Shown here: positions 56,082-64,000 of the stretch, piece by piece
Position numbering within the stretch: the stretch's first letter is position 1
Layout of the letters: every line of letters starts with the position of its first letter
Origin: Flavobacterium xinjiangense
Lineage (GTDB): Bacteria; Bacteroidota; Bacteroidia; Flavobacteriales; Flavobacteriaceae
Assembly (NCBI RefSeq): GCF_900142885.1
Contig: NZ_FRCL01000001.1
Coordinates: 414,311 to 478,310, forward strand
Direction of reading: 5' to 3'
DNA: 64,000 nucleotides
Notes under the pieces: model-generated
What the model was told of the DNA's origin: nothing
What the model saw: the letters and a program-made list of their open reading frames with translations, nothing else
The model's database searches: none
Made by a program: the position numbers and the translations under genes

Positions 56082-57467
56082 TTATTCTAGCACAGGTTTT
56101 TCTATTGGATTGCCATAAATATCAAAATAAAACATGGGAATCTTCAATTTTTCCAGTCCGGGAATCACTTCCGATCCATTACCGGCAATTATGATTCTGG
56201 TATTGTCTAAAAGGAAATATTTATTCGCCGCTCGCATTACATCGTCAGGAGTTACGGCATTTATGGTTTTAATGTAATTTTCATAAAAATCAGCGGGAAG
56301 TTCTTCTGTCTCTATGTTTAATGCATAACGGGCAATTGATTGTGGTTTTTGCACTTGCATTACAAATCGGCCAATATAACCGGCTTTGACATTGTTGAGC
56401 AAATCGACTGATACTTTTTCGGTTCTGATTTTTTTAATTTCTTTAATAAATTCCACCACGGCACTATCTGTTGCGGTACTTCGTATTGCCGATGTCGATT
56501 TTAATTTTGCAACGTATTTTCCTGAGCCAATGATTGAATTTGCACCATAAGTCCAGCCCTGTTTTTCTCTTAAATTCATGTTCAGATAACTGCTGTAATC
56601 TCCGCCAAGTATATAAGTGGCAATGACCGCCGGAAAGAAATCTTTGTCGCTCATTTTTAAATTCAAGGTGTTTACCAATGAAATTTCCGATTGAACTGCG
56701 TTCGGTACGTCCACAAAATTTATTTGGGTGAAATCAACATTTTGGGGAGCGGGATACGAAAGTTTTGGCGTATTCCTTTTTTTCCATGAACCAAACAGGT
56801 TTTCAACAATTGGCTTTACTTCGTTATATTTAACATCTCCAATAATTACCAAATAAGCGTTTTCTGGCACAAAATAGGTTTCATAATTGTTTTTAATATC
56901 CGCAAGAGTTACATTTTTTAATGTTTCTTCCGACATATATTCCCCGGAAGGGTGGTTTTTTCCAAAAGCAAGCGCTTCAACCACTCGGTGAGCAATTGCA
57001 GGAACGCTTTTCTCCTCGGCTTTAAGGCCTTCGAATAGTTTAGCTTTTTCTTTTTCGAATTCTTCTTGCGTGAAATTGGGATGTAAAGCTCCATGTGACA
57101 ATAGTTCCAAAATTCTTCCGGAATATTTAGAAAGTGAACTGGCATAAGCGCCTTTAGAACCAAAATTTATATTAGCACCTAGGAAATCAATTTCTTCATT
57201 GAAGGCGTCTTTAGCAATTTTTATACTGCCATTTCCTATCATATTATTGCATAATTCATCAACTCCTTTTATAGTTCCTTCAAAAAAAGGTTCGTTGTCC
57301 AGAGCAAGGTTAAAAGTAACTCGAGGCAATTTATGATTTTCAACAATCATTACTTTCAAGCCATTGTCTAAAACAAAGGTTTGCGGTTTTTTTATATTTA
57401 CCATTGGAGAAGCTCCAGGTTTGGGTTGTGGACGGGCTTGTGCGTGCATAATTCCTGTTATGAACAA
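56082..57467 (-). CDS. M16-family protein, non-catalytic partner without the C-terminal extension (pair A)
   Basis: This paralogue of the protein at 52481 has the same M16 body (KPQTFVLDNGLKVMIVENHKLPR, reported as about residues 27-49) without an HxxEH motif. It stops right after IEKPVLE, where the other copy continues for about 210 residues. The only usable start in the frame is a TTG at 57467, which leaves just eleven residues before AQARPQPKP. The same frame upstream encodes a plausible signal peptide (KLRLSRLSKTS then ILLFILF) back to about 57515, overlapping the end of the previous gene, but has no ATG/GTG/TTG. The start may be non-canonical or lost; the gene may be decaying. Confidence 0.75.
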   Translation of the reverse strand: MFITGIMHAQARPQPKPGASPMVNIKKPQTFVLDNGLKVMIVENHKLPRVTFNLALDNEPFFEGTIKGVDELCNNMIGNGSIKIAKDAFNEEIDFLGANINFGSKGAYASSLSKYSGRILELLSHGALHPNFTQEEFEKEKAKLFEGLKAEEKSVPAIAHRVVEALAFGKNHPSGEYMSEETLKNVTLADIKNNYETYFVPENAYLVIIGDVKYNEVKPIVENLFGSWKKRNTPKLSYPAPQNVDFTQINFVDVPNAVQSEISLVNTLNLKMSDKDFFPAVIATYILGGDYSSYLNMNLREKQGWTYGANSIIGSGKYVAKLKSTSAIRSTATDSAVVEFIKEIKKIRTEKVSVDLLNNVKAGYIGRFVMQVQKPQSIARYALNIETEELPADFYENYIKTINAVTPDDVMRAANKYFLLDNTRIIIAGNGSEVIPGLEKLKIPMFYFDIYGNPIEKPVLE

Positions 57468-57508
57468 AATGAATAATAGAATACTAGTTTTTGATAATCG
57501 AGAAAGTC

Positions 57509-58834
57509 TTAATTTGGAGAAGTAACAGCAGAAGGAACATAATCCAAAATAAGTCTTTGATTTGGATTTAAATATTTCTTGGCCACATCCCTAATTTCTT
57601 CTTGTGTTATGGAATGCAATAGCTCAATCTCTGTATTTATTAAATTGATATCTCCATAAAGCAAATAATAGGTTGCTAGATTTTCGGCAATTCCTTCCAG
57701 AGTGGCATTCTTGTTTACAAAACGATTGTCAAACGTATTTTGCAATTTCTGGAAATCTTTCTCCGAAATCAATTCGGTTTGGATTTTCACAATTTCTTCG
57801 TCAATTTCTTTTATTACATCTTCAGAAGTGTGCATTCCCATTGGCAAACCATACAAAATATACATTCCGTAATCTTCCTGACTAAAACCAACGGCATCAA
57901 TTTGCAACGCCATTTTTTTCTCATCAACGATTTTCTTGTATAATTTAGAGCTTTTTCCGTCACTTAAATAAGACGAAATCAAATCCAAGACTCTAGAATC
58001 TCTCGTTTTCATTGAAGGAGTTCTATAAGTAGCCACAACCATTGGAATCTGAATATTCAAATCCTCGTATTTCGCTTTTATAGTTTGCGTAATAGGTTCT
58101 TCAACAAAAGTCTGCTTTTTTATGTCTTTACCTCTTTGGATTGATCCAAAATATTTTTGTATCCATTCCTTTGCTTTGCCATTTTCGAAATCTCCCGCAA
58201 CAACCAGTACGGCATTATTAGGAATATAAAACTTTTTATTAAAAGCCTGAAATTCTTCTAAAGTTGCGGCGTCTAAATGTTCCATTGAGCCAATTGTCGT
58301 CCAACGATACGGATGGTTCTTAAACATGTTTTCTTTTACAGCTCCAATAATATTTCCATACGGCTGATTATCATAACGACTTCTTTTCTCCTCTTTTATC
58401 ACTCCGTTTTGAGTATCAATACCAATTTGATTGATTACCGGATGCATCAATCTTTCGGATTCCATCCACAGCGCCAGTTCTAAATTATTCGATGGAAATA
58501 CTTCATAATAATAGGTACGATCATCTGAGGTGTTGGCGTTATTTACTCCGCCATTGGAAGTGACGATTTTAAACCACTCGCCTCTTTTTATATTTTCTGT
58601 TCCTTCGAATAATAAATGTTCGAAAAAATGAGCAAATCCGGTTCTATTTGGTGTTTCATCCTTAGAACCCACGTGATACATAACAGAAGTGACAACAACT
58701 GGTGTCGATGGATCGTTATGCAATATGACGTGCAAACCATTATCTAAATCATATTCTACGAAAGCTATTTTTTGAGCCGAAGCTATTCCTCCAAGCATAA
58801 GTGAATTACTTAACATTATTACTAATTTATCCAT
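57509..58834 (-). CDS. M16-family zinc metallopeptidase, catalytic subunit (pair A)
   Basis: The 441-residue protein has the active-site segment HFFEHLLFEGTE with the downstream Glu in GVIKEEKRSRYDN, and is a close paralogue of the gene at 54542. I choose the ATG at 58834 (MDKLVIMLSNSLMLGG), which gives a signal peptide ending ASA-Q and exactly the paralogue length; an earlier TTG at 58933 is unlikely. It is followed by its non-catalytic partner. The two pairs most likely arose by tandem duplication. Confidence 0.88.
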   Translation of the reverse strand: MDKLVIMLSNSLMLGGIASAQKIAFVEYDLDNGLHVILHNDPSTPVVVTSVMYHVGSKDETPNRTGFAHFFEHLLFEGTENIKRGEWFKIVTSNGGVNNANTSDDRTYYYEVFPSNNLELALWMESERLMHPVINQIGIDTQNGVIKEEKRSRYDNQPYGNIIGAVKENMFKNHPYRWTTIGSMEHLDAATLEEFQAFNKKFYIPNNAVLVVAGDFENGKAKEWIQKYFGSIQRGKDIKKQTFVEEPITQTIKAKYEDLNIQIPMVVATYRTPSMKTRDSRVLDLISSYLSDGKSSKLYKKIVDEKKMALQIDAVGFSQEDYGMYILYGLPMGMHTSEDVIKEIDEEIVKIQTELISEKDFQKLQNTFDNRFVNKNATLEGIAENLATYYLLYGDINLINTEIELLHSITQEEIRDVAKKYLNPNQRLILDYVPSAVTSPN

Positions 58835-59033
58835 ACGGATTATTACATTTTTATTTGCAATAGACAACAAAAAATATTTTACTTCAAAAATACCTTTTTT
58901 TAATGATGATTGCCTAGTGATTGCAACTTTCAATTAATATTAACAAAATTTGATGAAAAATCTGTTGATTTAGAGCTGATAAAGCGTTGAAAAACAAACA
59001 ACAGAATGATTAACTATTTTTTTTCAGAAGGGA

Positions 59034-59063
59034 TTGCGGGATAAATATTTAATTGTATATTTG
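59034..59063 (+). promoter_or_regulatory. Promoter of rplU-rpmA
   Basis: TTG (59034-59036) followed after 19 bp by TATATTTG (59056-59063), about 30 bp before the rplU ATG. A textbook Bacteroidota promoter. Confidence 0.75.
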
Positions 59064-59093
59064 CAACCTTAAAAATTATTAAAACAATTCAGT

Positions 59094-59729
59094 ATGTATG
59101 CAATCGTAGAGATAGCAGGGCAACAGTTCAAAGTAAGCAAAGACTTAAAGGTTTATGTTAACCGTTTGACTAATGAAGAAGGTTCAAAAGTTTCTTTTGA
59201 CAAAGTTCTTTTATTAGATGATAACGGAGCAATCACTTTAGGCGCCCCAGCTATAGAAGGTGCTTCAGTAGAAGCCAAAGTGTTACAACACTTAAAAGGA
59301 GATAAAGTTATCGTTTTCAAAAAGAAAAGAAGAAAAGGATACAAAAAGAGAAACGGTCACAGACAGTATCTTACTCAAATTGTAATTGAAGGTATTTCTG
59401 CAACAGGTACAAAAAAAGCAGCTCCAAAAGCTGAAAAAGTAGCTGAAGCAAAAGCTCCAAAAGCAGCAAAAAAAGCTGATGATTTGAAATTAATTGAAGG
59501 AGTTGGTCCTAAAGCAGCAGAAGCGTTAGTTGAAGCTGGTATTACTACATTCTCTAAATTAGCAAAAACAAGTGCTGATGCAGTAAAAGCAATTTTAGAA
59601 GCATCAGAATCTAAATTATCTCATTTAGATCCAACTACTTGGGCTCAACAAGCACAATTAGCTGCAGATGGTAAAATGGATGAATTAAAAAAATTACAAG
59701 ATGAATTAAACGGTGGTAAAGCTGTTTAA
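59094..59729 (+). CDS. rplU: Ribosomal protein bL21 with C-terminal helix-hairpin-helix extension
   Basis: The N-terminal about 103 residues are a normal bL21 (MYAIVEIAGQQFKVSKDLKVYV, with KKRRKGYKKRNGHRQ near residues 78-92). The 211-residue protein then continues with an Ala/Lys-rich linker and a domain containing LKLIEGVGPKAAEALVEAGI, a helix-hairpin-helix motif, to the end. Such an extension is found in other Bacteroidota and might bind rRNA or DNA, but its function is not established. It is co-transcribed with rpmA. Confidence 0.94.
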   Translation: MYAIVEIAGQQFKVSKDLKVYVNRLTNEEGSKVSFDKVLLLDDNGAITLGAPAIEGASVEAKVLQHLKGDKVIVFKKKRRKGYKKRNGHRQYLTQIVIEGISATGTKKAAPKAEKVAEAKAPKAAKKADDLKLIEGVGPKAAEALVEAGITTFSKLAKTSADAVKAILEASESKLSHLDPTTWAQQAQLAADGKMDELKKLQDELNGGKAV

Positions 59730-59762
59730 TTAATTTATTAACAAATATAAAACTAATACGTC

Positions 59763-60029
59763 ATGGCTCACAAGAAAGGTGTCGGTAGTTCTAAGAATGG
59801 TAGAGAATCAGAATCAAAACGTTTAGGTGTTAAGATTTTTGGTGGTCAAGCTGCTATTGCTGGGAACATCATCGTAAGACAAAGAGGTTCAAAACATAAT
59901 CCAGGTGAAAACGTTTACATCAGTAAAGATCACACACTACACGCAAGAGTAGATGGAGTTGTTTTCTTCCAAAAGAAAAGAGATAACAAATCTTATGTTT
60001 CTATACTTCCATTTGAAGTTGAAGCATAA
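59763..60029 (+). CDS. rpmA: Ribosomal protein bL27
   Basis: The 88-residue protein has the family start [22 protein letters not shown] and [18 protein letters not shown] (reported as positions about 34-51). It lies at the peptidyl-transferase centre of the 50S subunit. It follows rplU by 33 bp and ends at a strong terminator. No N-terminal pre-sequence is present. Confidence 0.97.
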   Translation: MAHKKGVGSSKNGRESESKRLGVKIFGGQAAIAGNIIVRQRGSKHNPGENVYISKDHTLHARVDGVVFFQKKRDNKSYVSILPFEVEA

Positions 60030-60048
60030 TTGATTTTCTCAATTATTA

Positions 60049-60080
60049 AAAAACCCGTTTCGAAAGAAACGGGTTTTTTT
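60049..60080 (+). terminator. Terminator of rplU-rpmA
   Basis: An 11-bp stem (AAACCCGTTTC and its complement) with a GAAA loop, followed by T7. Confidence 0.9.
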
Positions 60081-60207
60081 GTTTCCTCTCCTATCCCGAA
60101 GTCTCGAGATTCTAGGAAGGAAAGAGAGACGACATTGATGATTTTTATTTTTAGATTAAAAAAAGTTCCCAGCCTTTAAAAGGCTAGGGCTATTGGTAAA
60201 ATTGATA

Positions 60208-60855
60208 TTATTCCTTTATAGTTAAGTTCATGGATATAGGTATTATTTGTTTTAATTTTTCTCTACTAACTATTATATTTTCATAACTTTTTTGAATTGA
60301 TTCTATAATTATACCATTTGGCATTTTTCTATTCAGTTTCCAAACCTCAAACGCTGTTGAAAATTCCAATAAAGGTTGATGATTTAAATTTGTGTCTAAA
60401 ATATACATTAAAGTGCCGATTTTTTTCTTTTTTGCTCTGTTTAAATCATTACTTAGAAAAGAGAGCCGCTTGCAAATTTTGCCATTAACAATCGTATCAT
60501 TAATATCTGAAAAATGATAATTATCAAGTTGATAGATGAATGGGTAGCTATAATCTTTAACGTCACTTTGATTAATATAAATAACTCTATCGTTGAAAAT
60601 TTTATTGCTAAATTTCTTTAATAAATAAACCCCATTCCTATCAATAAATTCAATTTTTGAATTTGTAGTATCTATAGAAGTTCTTTTGGCAAAATAAGTA
60701 TTGTTTTTTGAATTAACATAGAAAGTCTTAATACAGTTTTTTGTCGAATCTGAATAATTTATGTATTCATACTCCATTTTAAAGTCAAAGAAATAAGTTT
60801 TCTGAGAATAAGAAATTGTAGAAATAAGTAGAGTAAACATCCAAAGATTCTTCAT
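60208..60855 (-). CDS. Hypothetical secreted protein
   Basis: The 215-residue protein is not recognised. It has an N-terminal signal peptide (about residues 1-17, ending ISYSQ) and then an asparagine/lysine/tyrosine-rich body with alternating beta-strand-like segments, possibly related to the GLPGLI-type periplasmic proteins of Bacteroidota; that is a weak guess. Its A/T content is high even for this genome. It stands alone, with a small hairpin (60161-60182) before it and a structured repeat after the start side. Confidence 0.55.
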   Translation of the reverse strand: MKNLWMFTLLISTISYSQKTYFFDFKMEYEYINYSDSTKNCIKTFYVNSKNNTYFAKRTSIDTTNSKIEFIDRNGVYLLKKFSNKIFNDRVIYINQSDVKDYSYPFIYQLDNYHFSDINDTIVNGKICKRLSFLSNDLNRAKKKKIGTLMYILDTNLNHQPLLEFSTAFEVWKLNRKMPNGIIIESIQKSYENIIVSREKLKQIIPISMNLTIKE

Positions 60856-60961
60856 AAAATGTATTAAAGTATTTATATATGCTTAGCTAATATACTAAAT
60901 TATACTCTACATTTTTTACATAAAGTCAGTCATTTTTAATCAGATTAACCTATCATTTTCC

Positions 60962-61060
60962 GCGTGAGGGATAGCAGTGAAAATCCTTTTATGTAGCGCA
61001 GCGAAATAAAAGATTGCAACGAATAGCCCGATCCGTAGTTTTTACGAAGGGTCAAGCCAA
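60962..61060. repeat. Structured intergenic repeat, copy 3
   Basis: It starts GCGTGAGGGATAGCAG (as copy 1) and continues GAAAATCCTTTTAT, a short loop, ATAAAAGATTGCAAC and GAATAGCCCGA (as copy 2). CTTTTAT/ATAAAAG form the stem. Noncoding, in the 278-bp gap 60856-61133, which holds nothing else recognised. Confidence 0.68.
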
Positions 61061-61133
61061 AAAAAACTTGCCATTTCTACCAGGGTTATAAAAATCTAAT
61101 TTCAGACTAGCATCTGTAATATAGTTACATCCT

Positions 61134-63458
61134 CTAATTAGACGGATTAAATGAAAATCCCACGCTAAAAAACAATCTCACTTTGTCAATATTATTTATC
61201 CATGAAGTATCAAAATGAATAGGTCCTAAAATCGATTGATAGGAAATTGCCGCTCCTCCTGACATCAATAAACTGGTTTCTTTATTGTCATCCCAATTTC
61301 CCTTTGTATTAGAAACGTCAGCTATGAATTCGTTAAAGTTGCCATAGCCAACGGATGCCATATTGAAATGTGGCGTCAGGTAAAATTTACCCAAGGGATT
61401 CAATTGTACGCCAAGTTTAATAGACATAAATTGAGTCACACTCAGCTCATCCTCATGAAGGCCTGGGAAAACAAAACGATTACTGCCGGAACTTGGAATA
61501 AAACCTCCCAAGAGATATTTTGCGGCATAGCCATAATTAGAAAAAGAGCCTTCATTGTCTTTTAGCTTGTCTTGAAAAATAAAATTAGCATCAAATCCTA
61601 TTATGCCAGTAATCTTCTTTTTTAATTGTACTCTTTTTTCAAATGCGAATCCTACTTTAGTGAAGCCATTTGTTGACCCCGAAAAATCGGTTGAATCCGC
61701 TTCCGTAAAAGCTATATTAATGCCATTGTGAAGCGATCGATTTATATTTGCTTTTAAAATTGTTCCATTTGTCGCAAAAAAAACTTTATCCATCCCGTTG
61801 CGTAAATAATGTGCATTTACTTCTAAATTGGCAAAATTATAGTTGCTAAGAGATAGTACATTATCATTTATATCGGGATCATTTTTAGGTTTCACCACGG
61901 TGTAACTATAGTTTAATCCAAATCCAAGATAACTGTTCAGTGAATTCAAATTTCGGTTTACTTCATTATTGAATTCGACCGCTTTATACAGCATATTATC
62001 TACTGATTTTCCATCAACAAAGATTTCCTGTTGTAGAAATGCACCATAGAGTTCCGTTCCCCACCACCAGTCTTTCTTTTTTCCAAAATTTTTCTGAAAA
62101 TCAATTCTTATTTTTGGTTGTTCTGCGATATCTGCAGTAAAAATAAGACGGGAAGATTCGGCCAGAATGTTTCTGGCATTATAATTAAGAATTAGTCCGA
62201 CTCCCCTATAAGTGTCGTAATGAAGAGATGCATTAACTTGGTTTTTAGAAAATTCTAAACCGTTTATCAGCAATCCTAATTTATCTTCGTCGTGAACGAA
62301 ATAACTATAGGTAATTTGGTTAAAAAGATTTGTGCCCATGGCGCCATTTATAAATGCTGTTAAATCTTTAGTATTATACTTTGTATGTGTTTTGATATTT
62401 GTTCTAGCAATAACCAGCGGAAGATTTTCCTTACTGATATTTTTATAAACGATGGTATCGATGACAAATTCGCTGGAAACCTTTGGCAATTCATGGGTTC
62501 GTTGTTTGAATCCTTTTAATTTTTCTGCTAATGCTACTAATGCGCCTAGATTAAGATTGGTTGCAATTCTACCATCTTTGTAGATTTCGTTGCTTTTTGC
62601 AAAATCAGATGTAGAAAATCTCAAGTTAGGTAAGTGATCTATTAAGATGTCACATAGTTTACGATTTTCCGGATCTTTGATGTTACTGGGAAACATGCTA
62701 GTTTGCATCAATACTGACACAAAGTTGTCTAATTTATCTATAGGTTCCATTCCCCCACCTACGTCACTGCCAATTATAATGTCTGCACCCATTTTTTTAG
62801 CAATATCGGTTGGAAAATTATCCATTACGCCTCCATCAACCAGCAGCGTTTTTTCGTACGGCATGGTTTTAAAAACCGCGGGTAATGACATACTCGCTCG
62901 CATAGCAAAAGCTAAATTTCCTTTGCTGAGAATTACTTCCTTACCATTTACAACATCTGTAGCCATTGCTCTAAATGGAATGGCTAGCTTATCAAAGTCT
63001 TTTACATTATAAACAGGAAAAGTCAGCTCTGTAAGAAATTCTCTTAAATATTGATCATTTAATAAAGAACTTACGCTTGTCGGTTTACCGTCCTTAATTC
63101 CTATTCCAACCAAATATCTCTCAAACTCACTTTTTTCTTCCACACTCACACTTTTCAAAGACATATTTCGTCCTAGGAGTTTGTCCCAATCGATGTTTTT
63201 GGCTATTTTTTGAATACTGTCACCGGAATATCCCATTGCATACATTCCTCCAATAACACTTCCCATACTGTTTCCCACGATAAGATCAGGAACAATATGC
63301 AAGGAGTCTAAAGCTTGTAAAAGTGGGATATGTGCTATTCCTTTGGCACCACCACCACTTAACACCAAAACCACTTTAGGTTTTCTTTCCTGGGCGGAAA
63401 CAATTTGAGTAAACGTTAGTGAAATTAATAAGACGAATAAATAAAGTATTTTTTCCAA
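61134..63458 (-). CDS. Patatin-like phospholipase fused to an outer-membrane barrel
   Basis: The 774-residue protein has a signal peptide (cleavage near VSAQ) and a patatin domain (about residues 28-225) with the oxyanion loop GGGAKG, the nucleophile serine in GNSMGS and the catalytic Asp in DGGVMDN. A POTRA-like linker follows (about 330-400). The C-terminal about 370 residues form a surface-antigen/BamA-like beta-barrel ending in FSVGFSFNPSN. This architecture resembles type Vd secreted lipases such as PlpD, where the barrel carries the lipase to the surface; in Bacteroidota the release step is unproven. Catalytic residues are intact. The start is a TTG. Confidence 0.88.
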   Translation of the reverse strand: MEKILYLFVLLISLTFTQIVSAQERKPKVVLVLSGGGAKGIAHIPLLQALDSLHIVPDLIVGNSMGSVIGGMYAMGYSGDSIQKIAKNIDWDKLLGRNMSLKSVSVEEKSEFERYLVGIGIKDGKPTSVSSLLNDQYLREFLTELTFPVYNVKDFDKLAIPFRAMATDVVNGKEVILSKGNLAFAMRASMSLPAVFKTMPYEKTLLVDGGVMDNFPTDIAKKMGADIIIGSDVGGGMEPIDKLDNFVSVLMQTSMFPSNIKDPENRKLCDILIDHLPNLRFSTSDFAKSNEIYKDGRIATNLNLGALVALAEKLKGFKQRTHELPKVSSEFVIDTIVYKNISKENLPLVIARTNIKTHTKYNTKDLTAFINGAMGTNLFNQITYSYFVHDEDKLGLLINGLEFSKNQVNASLHYDTYRGVGLILNYNARNILAESSRLIFTADIAEQPKIRIDFQKNFGKKKDWWWGTELYGAFLQQEIFVDGKSVDNMLYKAVEFNNEVNRNLNSLNSYLGFGLNYSYTVVKPKNDPDINDNVLSLSNYNFANLEVNAHYLRNGMDKVFFATNGTILKANINRSLHNGINIAFTEADSTDFSGSTNGFTKVGFAFEKRVQLKKKITGIIGFDANFIFQDKLKDNEGSFSNYGYAAKYLLGGFIPSSGSNRFVFPGLHEDELSVTQFMSIKLGVQLNPLGKFYLTPHFNMASVGYGNFNEFIADVSNTKGNWDDNKETSLLMSGGAAISYQSILGPIHFDTSWINNIDKVRLFFSVGFSFNPSN

Positions 63459-63526
63459 AAGTAGTAGAATTTATTATTTAGAAATAGGAGCAGTATTTTG
63501 CTTCTTCAAAAATATTAAGTGATATG

Positions 63527-63534
63527 CAAACATA
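63527..63534 (-). promoter_or_regulatory. -7 element TATGTTTG before the patatin gene
   Basis: A perfect TAnnTTTG match 68 bp before the patatin-gene start; no TTG at ideal spacing. Confidence 0.4.
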
Positions 63535-63621
63535 GTATATTTTTTTACAGTTCTTGTGTTTGATCAAGGCGCATTTCTTAATAATTTTTTTTATATATCA
63601 TTGTCTTTCAGATTGAAAAAC

Positions 63622-63662
63622 AAAAAAACCCTCGCTCCCGAAACTTCGGGACTGCAAGGGTT
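63622..63662 (-). terminator. Terminator of ahcY
   Basis: Imperfect long stem with the core TCCCGAA/TTCGGGA and closing AACCC/GGGTT, followed on the minus strand by T7. Confidence 0.75.
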
Positions 63663-63698
63663 CTAAATAATTCAATAATCTAAAAATCTAATTTTAGA

Positions 63699-64000
63699 CT
63701 AGTATCTGTAATATTCTGGTTTGAATGGACCTTCAACAGGAACACCAATATAATCAGCTTGATCAACACGTAAAGTCTCTAATTCAACCCCTAATTTAGC
63801 TAAGTGTAACATTGCTACTTTCTCATCTAAATGTTTAGGTAACATATATACGTCATTGTTATATGCCGCGCTGTTTTTCCACAATTCGATTTGTGCCAAT
63901 GTTTGATTCGTAAATGAGTTACTCATTACAAAACTTGGATGACCTGTAGCACAACCAAGGTTTACCAAACGACCTTCAGCCAAGATAAGAATATCTTTTC
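63699..64000 (-). CDS. ahcY: S-adenosylhomocysteine hydrolase, C-terminal part (cut by window edge)
   Basis: AhcY splits S-adenosylhomocysteine into adenosine and homocysteine, using tightly bound NAD. Only the last about 100 residues are in the window. They show [21 protein letters not shown], an AhcY hallmark, then [10 protein letters not shown] and the family ending FKPEYYRY. The frame runs open through the window edge, so the gene continues beyond 64000; the TTG at 63983 is an internal Leu codon, not a start. Confidence 0.95.
   Translation of the reverse strand, partial: KDILILAEGRLVNLGCATGHPSFVMSNSFTNQTLAQIELWKNSAAYNNDVYMLPKHLDEKVAMLHLAKLGVELETLRVDQADYIGVPVEGPFKPEYYRY

Overview
The window looks like a chromosomal segment of a Flavobacterium-type bacterium (Bacteroidota). 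The evidence is a low-GC sequence, an alternative complex III/cytochrome oxidase operon (actABCDEF-coxBA), the gliding genes gldD and gldE beside mutY and ssb, many start codons without a clear Shine-Dalgarno sequence, and repeated TAnnTTTG -7 promoter elements typical of the phylum. Most of it is core genome. I see no prophage, insertion sequence, CRISPR array or rRNA.

Layout. 1-2200: queG (tRNA queuosine) and ruvB. 2300-13900: an eight-gene minus-strand respiratory operon read actA to coxA from one clear promoter, closed by a strong terminator. 14000-20300: a SPOR protein, a small membrane protein, a structured repeat, then rimP-nusA-infB with a terminator-like hairpin in its leader. 20400-26500: a tandem universal stress protein and an AraC-regulated three-component efflux operon whose base composition looks foreign. 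26800-32700: tRNA-Gln, a DUF2723 membrane protein, a NodB-type deacetylase, a cysteine-less thioredoxin-like protein and a metallophosphoesterase. 32900-37400: a two-component system flanked by two paralogous small secreted basic peptides, then a surface protein. 37700-47500: polA, a DUF3078 protein, dxs, a TonB-like protein, tadA, rng, a 30-residue basic protein and an HU protein. 47500-52400: mutY-ssb-gldE-gldD, a heavy-metal-associated lipoprotein and an EamA transporter. 52400-59000: two tandem pairs of M16 peptidases. 59000-64000: rplU-rpmA, a hypothetical secreted protein, a patatin/outer-membrane-barrel protein and the 3' part of ahcY.

The most interesting system is at 32836-35734. Two small genes (64 and 62 codons) sit on either side of a histidine kinase/response regulator pair. 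Each has the same architecture: a 7-bp direct repeat with a 4-bp spacer, exactly 10 bp, a TACATTTG element, the peptide gene, and a related terminator. This is what a regulon of the enclosed OmpR-type regulator would look like, and it suggests a duplicated stress-responsive periplasmic peptide module.

Other points worth a look are the rimP leader hairpin, a family of three structured intergenic repeats, two genes (queG and one M16 gene) whose conserved N-termini are encoded without any ATG/GTG/TTG start, a 30-residue basic protein behind HU, and -7 elements that nearly abut the start codons of tadA and ruvB.
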